Of a stretch of DNA of 64,000 nucleotides, positions 54,955 to 64,000 are shown one piece after another (the first letter of the stretch is position 1; every line of letters begins with the position of its first letter). The translations under genes were made by a program, and so were the position numbers. The stretch is from Ancylobacter novellus (GTDB lineage Bacteria > Pseudomonadota > Alphaproteobacteria > Rhizobiales > Methylopilaceae), in contig QFPN01000002.1 in NCBI GenBank assembly GCA_003241695.1, forward strand, positions 310,001 through 374,000, given 5' to 3'. The notes beneath the pieces were generated by a model that saw only the letters and a list, made by a program, of their open reading frames with translations, made no database searches and was not told the DNA's origin.

Positions 54955-55596
54955 ATGCGCGACTTCCAGGACCTGACCACGAATTTCCTCATCCCTATGG
55001 TCATCGAGCAGACCAATCGCGGCGAGCGGTCCTTCGACATCTATTCGCGCCTCCTCAAGGAGCGCATCATTTTCCTGTCCGGCCCGTTCCATGACGACAT
55101 GGCGGCTGTGATCTGCGCGCAGCTTCTGTTCCTCGAGGCCGAGAACCCGAAGAAGGAGATTGCGCTCTACATCAACTCGCCGGGCGGCGTGGTGACCTCC
55201 GGCCTCGCGATCTACGACACGATGCAGTACATCCGCCCGCCGGTCGCGACGCTGTGCATGGGCCAGGCGGCCTCAATGGGCTCCTTCATCCTGATGGCCG
55301 GCGAAAAGGGCATGCGCGCCGCGCTGCCGAACGCGCGCATTCTCGTGCACCAGCCCTCGGGCGGCTTCCAGGGCCAGGCCTCGGACATCGAGCGCCACGC
55401 CGAGGACATCGTGAAGATCAAGCGCCGCCTGAACGATCTCTACGTCAAGCACTGCGGCCGGACCTATGAGGAGATCGAGCGCACGCTCGATCGCGACACG
55501 ATGATGTCGGCCAATCAGGCCAAGGACTTCGGGCTGATCGACGAGGTGTTCGAGAGGCGCCCGACCGAGGGCGACGCCGAGCAGCCGGCGGGCTGA
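54955..55596 (+). CDS. clpP: ATP-dependent Clp protease proteolytic subunit
   Basis: The product is 213 residues. The catalytic serine is in GQAASMGSFIL, histidine in ILVHQPSGG and aspartate in the LDRDTMM region. It forms the tetradecameric proteolytic chamber used by ClpX and ClpA. GAGGA lies 7 nt before the ATG. clpX follows after 224 bp. Confidence 0.98.
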   Translation: MRDFQDLTTNFLIPMVIEQTNRGERSFDIYSRLLKERIIFLSGPFHDDMAAVICAQLLFLEAENPKKEIALYINSPGGVVTSGLAIYDTMQYIRPPVATLCMGQAASMGSFILMAGEKGMRAALPNARILVHQPSGGFQGQASDIERHAEDIVKIKRRLNDLYVKHCGRTYEEIERTLDRDTMMSANQAKDFGLIDEVFERRPTEGDAEQPAG

Positions 55597-55820
55597 GCTT
55601 CGGGCGGACGGCGTGACGAAAATACGTCGTCAACGACGTTCTTCGCTGCGCCGCCTTCCGCCTGTTGCTGCGCGCGCGCAATCGCCTATCATCGACGGCG
55701 GCGTTGCGTCGCGGCCGAAGGATACCCAGCTTTAAGCGCCGGCCGGGTAAGGTCGGGCACTTATGACATGACGATGAAGCCCAACGGCTAGCCGCGGCTT
55801 CGACCCGAAAGGGGTGGACA

Positions 55821-57086
55821 ATGACCAGCAAGGGCGGCGGCGACGCCAAGAACACCCTCTACTGCTCGTTCTGCGGAAAGAGCCAGCATGAGGTCCGCAA
55901 GCTCATCGCCGGGCCCACCGTCTTCATTTGCGACGAGTGCGTCGAGCTGTGCATGGACATCATTCGCGAGGAGAACAAATCCTCGCTGGTGAAGTCGCGG
56001 GACGGCATTCCGACCCCGAAGGAAATCCGCAAGGTTCTGGACGACTACGTGATCGGCCAGGACCACGCCAAGAAGGTCCTCTCGGTCGCGGTCCACAACC
56101 ACTACAAGCGACTCAACCACGCGACGAAGCACAACGACGTCGAGCTCGCGAAGTCCAACATCCTACTGATCGGTCCGACCGGCTGCGGCAAGACGCTGCT
56201 CGCGCAGACGCTCGCCCGCATCCTCGACGTGCCGTTCACGATGGCGGACGCCACGACGTTGACCGAAGCCGGCTATGTCGGCGAGGACGTCGAGAACATC
56301 ATCCTGAAGCTGCTGCAGTCGGCCGACTATAATGTCGAGCGGGCGCAGCGCGGCATCGTCTACATCGACGAGATCGACAAGATCTCCCGTAAATCCGACA
56401 ACCCGTCGATCACCCGCGACGTGTCGGGCGAGGGCGTGCAGCAGGCGCTGCTGAAGATCATGGAGGGCACCGTCGCCTCCGTGCCTCCGCAGGGCGGCCG
56501 CAAGCACCCGCAGCAGGAATTCCTGCAGGTCGACACGACCAACATCCTGTTCATCTGCGGCGGCGCCTTCGCGGGCCTCGACAAGATCATCTCGGCCAAG
56601 GGGCAGGGCACTTCGATAGGCTTCGGGGCCAAGGTGAAGTCGCCCGACGAGCGCAAAACCGGCGAGATCTTCCGCCAGGTCGAGCCCGAGGATCTGCTTC
56701 GCTTCGGCCTGATCCCGGAATTCGTCGGCCGCCTGCCGGTGCTCGCCACGCTCGAGGACCTCGACGAGGCCGCGCTCAAGACGATCCTGACCGAGCCCAA
56801 GAACGCGCTGGTGAAGCAGTATCAGCGGCTGTTCGAGATGGAGAACGTCGAGCTCGCCTTCAACGACGACGCGCTCAACGCGATCGCCAAGAAGGCGATC
56901 GAGCGCAAGACCGGCGCGCGCGGCCTGCGCTCGATCATGGAGCAGATCCTGCTCGACACCATGTTCGATCTGCCCGGCCTCGAAGGCGTCGAGCAGGTGG
57001 TGATCTCGGGCGAGGTCGCCGACGGCAAGGGTCGTCCGCTCTACATCTACGCCGACCGTCCCAACGAGGCGAACGCGAGCGCCTGA
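55821..57086 (+). CDS. clpX: ATP-dependent Clp protease ATP-binding subunit ClpX
   Basis: The product is 421 residues. The N-terminal zinc domain has CSFCGKSQ and ICDECVELC. Walker A is GPTGCGKT, Walker B VYIDEIDKI, the ClpP-docking IGF loop is in GTSIGFGAKV, and GARGLRSIME is the sensor 2 region. It unfolds substrates and feeds them to ClpP. A terminator follows 24 bp after the stop. Confidence 0.99.
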   Translation: MTSKGGGDAKNTLYCSFCGKSQHEVRKLIAGPTVFICDECVELCMDIIREENKSSLVKSRDGIPTPKEIRKVLDDYVIGQDHAKKVLSVAVHNHYKRLNHATKHNDVELAKSNILLIGPTGCGKTLLAQTLARILDVPFTMADATTLTEAGYVGEDVENIILKLLQSADYNVERAQRGIVYIDEIDKISRKSDNPSITRDVSGEGVQQALLKIMEGTVASVPPQGGRKHPQQEFLQVDTTNILFICGGAFAGLDKIISAKGQGTSIGFGAKVKSPDERKTGEIFRQVEPEDLLRFGLIPEFVGRLPVLATLEDLDEAALKTILTEPKNALVKQYQRLFEMENVELAFNDDALNAIAKKAIERKTGARGLRSIMEQILLDTMFDLPGLEGVEQVVISGEVADGKGRPLYIYADRPNEANASA

Positions 57087-57109
57087 CGCCGCACGATCCG
57101 GAAACGTCG

Positions 57110-57141
57110 AACGCCCGTGGCCAAGGCTGCGGGCGTTTTTG
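57110..57141 (+). terminator. Terminator after clpX
   Basis: The stem AACGCCCG (57110-57117) pairs with CGGGCGTT (57130-57137), followed by TTTTT on the plus strand. Confidence 0.88.
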
Positions 57142-57275
57142 CGTTTGGAGGTCGATGCGGATTCTCGCGGCCGGATTTGATCTGTTCGGAACGCGGCTGC
57201 TCATCCTCGGCGGGACGGGCCGCGCCGTTGGCGGGCTTGCACAGCGTTACCGCAGCACGGGCGACCGCCCGCTCG

Positions 57276-58418
57276 TCACTTGGCGAACGCCGCGCAGACC
57301 GCGAGTTCCTCGGCCTGGCGCAACGCGCGGAACACGCCGGGGGCGCCGTTGTCCGGGGTGGTCTGGCGGTTGATCGAGACGGTCACCGAGCGGCTGCCGT
57401 TTCCGCTCGCCGCGGCGAACTGCGTGTAGCCCGCCGTGTTGCCGGTGTGCCCCCACATGGTTCCGCATTTCGTCTCGTAGCGAAAGATCGCGAGGCCCGC
57501 CGAGTTCTCTCCCGGGCCGGGCGGCTCTGAATGAGCGCCGTCGATGACCGCACGTTGCTCAGCCCGAATTTTCCTGTCGAACAACTCTCCGCCCACATAG
57601 CCGCGGATGAACCGGTTGAGCTCCGCGGGCGTCGAGATCACGCCGCCCGAAGCCCAGGCCCAGCCCGCCGCGATGACCTCGCTGTAATCCTCAGGAGGCG
57701 TCGCGTCCGGATCGTTGTCGTAGCCGTGAATGAAAGGTCTGGGCATCTTCGCCCCGCGCGGCAGGCTGGTCTCGGTCAGTCCGAGCGGGTCATAGACCTG
57801 ATCCTTCAGCGCTTCGTTGTAGGGCTTGTCGAGGGCGGCCTGGACCATCAGCGCCACGATGACGTTGTCGGTGTTCGAATATCTGTATCTCGATCCGGGC
57901 GTGAAAGTCGGAACCCGTCCCTTGATGAACTCCAGCAAAGCCCGCGGCTTGGGCGCCTCGAGCAGGCTCTGTTGCAGCGCCTTGCGGAACTTCCTGGTCT
58001 GCGAAAAATCGGGCAGCCCGCTGGTGTGGCCGAGGAGCTGGCGAAGCGTGATGTTCGCCCAAGCGGCCGGGAGGTCGGGCAGGCGCTGGCCGATCGTGTC
58101 GTCGAGCGACAGCGCTCCCCGCTTCACCAGCGAGAGCGCGACCGCGCCGCTGAAGGCCTTGGCGACGCTTGCGACGCGCATGTGCATATCCGCACTCGCA
58201 GGTCGGTTCACTCCGTCCTTGGCCGTGCCGTAGCTGTGGACTTTCAGGTCGTCCCCGCGCTGTACGATTGCAACTACGGAGAGCGGTCCGCCCTTCATGG
58301 CGACGAGTTTGCCGAGCGCCCGATCAAGCGCGGCGTCCGCGTCGGTTGACGGATCAGCATGCGCCGTTCCGCACGCGAACACGATCGCCGTCACGGCGGC
58401 GGCGAGCAGATTCCGCAA
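57276..58418 (-). CDS. Secreted serine hydrolase, class C beta-lactamase family
   Basis: The product is 380 residues. A signal peptide (1-21) is followed by the catalytic SVAK (S84, K87), YSN (in YRYSNTDN) and HTG (GHTGNTAG, in the place of KTG), the three motifs of the beta-lactamase/penicillin-binding fold. Most such chromosomal proteins are esterases or D-peptidases, not antibiotic-degrading enzymes. The start is TTG at 58418 with GGGGAGG 9 nt upstream. It sits on the opposite strand between clpX and lon, interrupting an otherwise conserved block. Confidence 0.87.
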   Translation of the reverse strand: MRNLLAAAVTAIVFACGTAHADPSTDADAALDRALGKLVAMKGGPLSVVAIVQRGDDLKVHSYGTAKDGVNRPASADMHMRVASVAKAFSGAVALSLVKRGALSLDDTIGQRLPDLPAAWANITLRQLLGHTSGLPDFSQTRKFRKALQQSLLEAPKPRALLEFIKGRVPTFTPGSRYRYSNTDNVIVALMVQAALDKPYNEALKDQVYDPLGLTETSLPRGAKMPRPFIHGYDNDPDATPPEDYSEVIAAGWAWASGGVISTPAELNRFIRGYVGGELFDRKIRAEQRAVIDGAHSEPPGPGENSAGLAIFRYETKCGTMWGHTGNTAGYTQFAAASGNGSRSVTVSINRQTTPDNGAPGVFRALRQAEELAVCAAFAK

Positions 58419-58840
58419 GATCTCGATCCTCCCCGACAGCTCGTCGCGTTCGCCCCGAATTCGTCGAGGACGCGGGAGCCGAGGGTAAGGTCCGATGGCG
58501 GTTTGCGGCCGTCAAGCGTGCCAATGGATAGGGGTTCTTCAGGAGCGGCAGCTCGACGCCTCTGCGCGCACGGTCGCCGCGGCGTCGGTTTTCCCGCGCC
58601 GGAACATTCTGTCCCATGCCGTGACGGGCCGTCATTCTTGACACCCTCCGGGGCCATGGCCACCTAATCGACAACCGGCCGCGTCGCCTTCGAGTCTGGC
58701 GAGGCGGCCACCCCTCACGGGCGACGGATCTGCGCGAGGCCTATGATCGGCTCGCGTCTCCCGCCGCGCCGACCATGAGGCTCGTTTCGCGCGGATTCTC
58801 CTCCCGCCGCGCGGACCCAGCCGGCGAAAGGAAGCCGCTA
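58419..58840. other. 422-bp divergent region upstream of lon
   Basis: It must contain promoters for lon and for the serine hydrolase gene. Apart from the candidate heat-shock promoter at 58637-58665 nothing specific is recognised. Short open frames here lack homologous features. Confidence 0.5.
58637..58665 (+). promoter_or_regulatory. Candidate heat-shock (RpoH) promoter of lon
   Basis: CTTGAC (58637-58642), a 17-nt spacer, then CCACCTAAT from 58660. The -35 matches the alphaproteobacterial RpoH form; the -10 is only partly matched. It would give a leader of about 170 nt before the lon ATG. Confidence 0.35.
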
Positions 58841-61264
<2,424 letters not shown>

Positions 61265-61318
61265 CGATGCCGAAGCCCGTGCCAAAGCGGGATTTCCGCC
61301 GCGGTCTCGCCGCAATTG

Positions 61319-61347
61319 AGGCCCGGAGCTCTGCTCCGGGCCTTTTT
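61319..61347 (+). terminator. Terminator after lon
   Basis: The stem AGGCCCGGAGC (61319-61329) pairs with GCTCCGGGCCT (61333-61343) around a 3-nt loop, followed by TTTTT. Confidence 0.93.
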
Positions 61348-61493
61348 GCTGGGGGCGTTCGGGCCGATACCGTTCGAAAATCACGGAGAACGGTCCCTTC
61401 GTCCTTGCGCTCCCCGCGATTTCGTTAAAGGGTGCGCGCCTTATTCAAGCGGCCCGCGACTCCGGTGGGGTCCCGTCGTTACGGAGGAACACA

Positions 61494-61769
61494 GTGAATA
61501 AGTCCGATCTGATCGCCGAAGTGGCCGAAAAGTCCGGCCTGACCAAGCTCGACGCGGCGAAGGCCGTCGACGCCACTTTCGACGCCATCGTCGAGACTCT
61601 GAAGAAGGGCGACGAGGTTCGTCTCGTCGGTTTCGGCACCTTTGCGGTGGTCAAGCGCGCCGCTGGCGTCGGCCGCAACCTGCGCACCGGCGAAACCATC
61701 AAGATCCCGGCGTCCAAGACCCCGAAGTTCAAGGCCGGCCAGGCCCTCAAGGACGCCGTCAACGGCTGA
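61494..61769 (+). CDS. hupB: DNA-binding protein HU
   Basis: The product is 91 residues. (M)NKSDLIAEVAEKSGL at the start, GFGTFAVVKRAAGVGRNLRT (the DNA-binding arm) and KFKAGQALKDAVN at the end are the HU pattern. It bends and compacts DNA as a dimer. The start is GTG with GGAGG at about 7 nt. A terminator follows. Confidence 0.97.
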   Translation: MNKSDLIAEVAEKSGLTKLDAAKAVDATFDAIVETLKKGDEVRLVGFGTFAVVKRAAGVGRNLRTGETIKIPASKTPKFKAGQALKDAVNG

Positions 61770-61856
61770 CGCCGAAGCGCGAAGCCGTCGCGCCGGACTT
61801 TCCGCTTTTTGAGGCGGGGAGGACGCGGGACACGGTCGGCGGCTCCGAACGACATG

Positions 61857-61897
61857 AAAAGGGCGGCTGGCGGAGATTTCGCCAGCCGCCCTTTTTT
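61857..61897 (+). terminator. Terminator after hupB
   Basis: A 12-bp perfect stem (61861-61872 with 61880-61891) around a 7-nt loop, followed by six T. Confidence 0.95.
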
Positions 61898-61981
61898 ATC
61901 GGCGTCGTCGTTTTCGGTTCGCTCCGCTGCGTCGGCAGGTGGCGTTCCGGCGCAATTTCTGCTTGAAGCGTCGGGCGCGTC

Positions 61982-62057
61982 GGGCGGTTAGCTCAGTTGG
62001 TAGAGCATCTCGTTTACACCGAGAGGGTCGGCGGTTCGAGCCCGTCACCGCCCACCA
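61982..62057 (+). tRNA. tRNA-Val (anticodon UAC)
   Basis: 76 nt including an encoded CCA. The acceptor GGGCGGT pairs with ACCGCCC, the D-arm is GCTCAGTTGGTAGAGC, the anticodon loop TTTACAC has anticodon TAC, and the T-arm contains GGTTCGAGCCC (imperfect stem). Confidence 0.97.
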
Positions 62058-62077
62058 AGAGCGTCCGCCCGATTTCC

Positions 62078-63892
62078 TCAGTCGGCGCCGTCGCCGCAGG
62101 GCGACTTCCGGGAAGCCGGCAACGCGCCGCCGCACCGCTCATAAAACAGCGCGTAGAGGATGTTCTCGGCGACTCGCTCGACGCTGTCCTCGACGTCTGC
62201 AAGTTCGGCTTCGCCCGGCCAGCTGTTCATGAAGACCACCACGCCAAGACCGCGCCGGGGCATGACCGCGACGGCGCTCCAATAGCCGGGCAACGCGCCA
62301 ATCTTCGAATAGGTCGGAGGCACACGGTTTACGCTGTCGCGGGGCGCAGCCATCCAGGCGAGGCCTGAGCGGAGCGCGCCCGCCGGGCATCGCTTGAGGC
62401 TCGGCGGATTGTCCACGCCCTGACACGCATAAGCCTTCTGCGCGATGCGGAAGCCTTCGAGCAGCAGGTCGGGCGCTTCCGTTCCGGGCCGCCGCGTGGC
62501 GGCACGCGCGAACTTCGCCATGTCCTCAAGCGTGGACGACAGAGCGCCGGCCGGCGCCCAGGCGGGAATGGCGTTCGAGGTGGGGCGCCCCGGCGCGATA
62601 ACGACCGTCAGAGGATCGAAATAGCCTTCGCCCGGATCGACGATGGAGACGTAGCTCACTGAACCGTTGACGAGGCGCGCCGTGGCGGTCGCGTCCCGTC
62701 CGTTGGCCGTGCGGCCGCCCGTGATCGTGATCTGCGGCACGGTTTTGTAGTTCGCGCCGCCTTGGCGCAGCCTGACGCCGACGATCTTGCCGTTCGCGAC
62801 GACGGCCTGTCCTTCGGCCGGGATGGTTGAGCCGCCATCGCTGAAGGTGATCCGCGCCCTTGCCGTATAGCCCTGTCCGCCGTTCGTGATTCCGATTTGC
62901 TCGACGCCGCCGTCGGCGAGCGTCGCAGAGGCGGAGGCGCCCGAGCCGCCTCCGCCGAGGATCTTCACCTGTGGCGGCGCGTCGTAGAACCCGCCGTTGG
63001 TCACCATCGTAACGTTCGCCACGGCGCCATCGTCGTCGACGCCCGCGACAGCCGTCGCCAGATTGTAGCCGGATATCTTCCGCCCCTCCTTTCCGGCCGG
63101 CACGCGCAGATAGGTGTTTTGCATGCCGAGCGGCATCAGGATCTCATCCTGAACTTTGCCATACCAGCCGCGCACCGCCTTGTTTCCCAGGGGCTCGCCC
63201 GGAGCGCCACCGATGAGGAGCCCGAGCATCCCCACGCTGAAGTTCGAATAAAGGTACGGCGCCGGCAGGCGTTTTGCCGGGATGGGCGGGTCCGTCGAGA
63301 AATTGTGCGGGGTGACGGAGCGAAAGTAGGCCGCCATGTCCTGCGGCCCATATTGTTGGATCGTCGGCCGTGGGGAAGGCATGCAGCCGGGCGTCTTCAG
63401 CGTCGCTAGCGGGTCGCAGATCGGCGCGGCGTTCGCGACGCCGCCGGTGAAGTCCCCTAGCTCCTTCAACGTGACGCGACCCATTTTGGGTTTGAGTTCG
63501 CCGATCTGGGCGGAGAAATCGGAGAGGGGCGTATCGAGCTCGAGAGTTCCGGCCGCGATCCTCTGGCCGAGGAGATTCGTTGTGAAGAGCTTCGTATTCG
63601 AGCCGATTTCGAACAGCATGTCGGCGCGGAAGGGTTTGGGCGGCGCTCCGTCCGTCCCTGCGGCGCCGGCGCCGTAAGAGAAGAATAGCGGCTCGGCGCC
63701 GTTTTCGATGACAGCGACGGCGATTCCCGGAGTCTGGCCGGAGGTCACCATCGACTTGGCCTGAATCCGAACGATCTCCCGCGCCGACATCGGCTCGGCC
63801 GCAAGCGCGGAGGTCGGCAGAATTGCGGCCAAGATGATCGCTGCGCTGGCCGCGATCGGCAGCGCGTGGAGGCGGCGGTCGAAGCGCTTCAT
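62078..63892 (-). CDS. Secreted beta-lactamase-family serine hydrolase with inserted Gly/Tyr repeats
   Basis: The product is 604 residues, about 200 longer than usual for the family. A signal peptide (1-32) is followed by SNTK (S98, K101), YSN (in LYSNFSVG) and KIG (SKIGALPGYW), the three active-site motifs. Between the second and third motifs, at about residues 285-435, lies an inserted block of four repeats with the pattern GGxxY/GxGY, spaced about 35-50 residues: NGGFYDAPPQVKI, NGGQGYTARARITF, QGGANYKTVPQITI and DPGEGYFDPLTVVI. Each is followed by an Ala/Ser/Thr-rich strand. The insert looks like a beta-structured binding or adhesive module. Six cysteines lie outside it. Substrate unknown. 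Confidence 0.85.
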   Translation of the reverse strand: MKRFDRRLHALPIAASAAIILAAILPTSALAAEPMSAREIVRIQAKSMVTSGQTPGIAVAVIENGAEPLFFSYGAGAAGTDGAPPKPFRADMLFEIGSNTKLFTTNLLGQRIAAGTLELDTPLSDFSAQIGELKPKMGRVTLKELGDFTGGVANAAPICDPLATLKTPGCMPSPRPTIQQYGPQDMAAYFRSVTPHNFSTDPPIPAKRLPAPYLYSNFSVGMLGLLIGGAPGEPLGNKAVRGWYGKVQDEILMPLGMQNTYLRVPAGKEGRKISGYNLATAVAGVDDDGAVANVTMVTNGGFYDAPPQVKILGGGGSGASASATLADGGVEQIGITNGGQGYTARARITFSDGGSTIPAEGQAVVANGKIVGVRLRQGGANYKTVPQITITGGRTANGRDATATARLVNGSVSYVSIVDPGEGYFDPLTVVIAPGRPTSNAIPAWAPAGALSSTLEDMAKFARAATRRPGTEAPDLLLEGFRIAQKAYACQGVDNPPSLKRCPAGALRSGLAWMAAPRDSVNRVPPTYSKIGALPGYWSAVAVMPRRGLGVVVFMNSWPGEAELADVEDSVERVAENILYALFYERCGGALPASRKSPCGDGAD

Positions 63893-64000
63893 CGCTCATG
63901 TTTCCAAAGACTGCGCTCGGGACCGGTCCTGACGCTTGAGGGACGATAATCCGTCTTTGTTAACGTCGCTTCGATCATTCAAACGTGTCTGGTGAGGGTC
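63893..64000. other. Upstream region at the window edge
   Basis: This 108-bp stretch lies before the minus-strand serine hydrolase gene and should hold its promoter. No specific element or other gene is recognised. Confidence 0.4.

Noticed and set aside
62078..63892. Annotation of the two beta-lactamase-family proteins as antibiotic-resistance enzymes
   Set aside because: Both have only the general three-motif fold; one has HTG and the other KIG for KTG, and neither carries features specific to AmpC enzymes.

Overview
The window is chromosomal DNA of a high-GC alphaproteobacterium, almost certainly of the order Hyphomicrobiales (Rhizobiales). The evidence is a giant apolipoprotein-like coiled-coil protein resembling the Agrobacterium growth-pole-ring protein, the linked blocks ntrY-ntrX-dat-hfq-hflX, glnB-glnA and tRNA-Leu-tig-clpP-clpX-lon-hupB-tRNA-Val, and an Omp25/Omp31-type outer membrane protein. 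The genus cannot be read from the sequence. I see no prophage, insertion sequence, CRISPR array or rRNA. Most genes are core housekeeping genes with GC-rich third codon positions. Two small genes (about 14.0 kb and 45.8 kb) have visibly lower GC and look acquired.

Layout. 0-7.4 kb: the 2,454-residue growth-pole-ring-like gene on the minus strand, ending in a strong terminator. 7.7-14.2 kb: a VWA (CoxE-like) protein, a BioF2/CelD-type acetyltransferase, a divergent SDR/AraC pair, a DEAD-box helicase and a DUF6980-like protein. 14.3-21.1 kb: ferredoxin-NADP reductase, a REC-GGDEF protein with a degenerate receiver, a [2Fe-2S] ferredoxin and an Hpt protein, facing sixA-ycjX-ycjF. 21.4-31 kb: aroC, a DEDDh-type exonuclease lacking its usual histidine, two tandem secreted esterases, a secreted EF-hand protein, tRNA-Leu(UAA), a frameshifted SASA esterase, a 70-residue protein, a CinA-like protein, a MoxR ATPase and an HWE histidine kinase. 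31.3-41 kb: an RhlE-type helicase, an outer membrane protein, the carbohydrate cluster zwf-pgl-edd-pgi and a crotonase. 41.2-49 kb: wrbA, ntrY, ntrX, a small inserted gene, D-amino-acid transaminase, hfq and hflX. 49.4-53.1 kb: glnB-glnA behind a good sigma-54 promoter match, and nnrD/nnrE. 53.2-62.1 kb: the protein quality-control block between tRNA-Leu(UAG) and tRNA-Val(UAC). 62-64 kb: a beta-lactamase-fold protein with inserted glycine/tyrosine repeats.

How the genes work together. zwf, pgl and edd carry glucose-6-phosphate to KDPG by the Entner-Doudoroff route, with pgi feeding fructose-6-phosphate in; eda is not in the window. NtrYX, PII (GlnB) and glutamine synthetase give nitrogen sensing and assimilation. 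Trigger factor, ClpXP, Lon and HU form the folding and proteolysis block. MoxR (28.8 kb) and the VWA protein (7.7 kb) belong to families that usually act as a pair but lie 20 kb apart here. The Hpt protein and SixA, a phosphohistidine phosphatase, are divergent neighbours and may form a phosphorelay and its off switch.

The intergenic spaces between 19 and 38 kb hold several families of nested inverted repeats. One 245-bp family appears twice, each time between convergent genes. Start codons were moved from the longest reading frame where a ribosome binding site or family length supported it.
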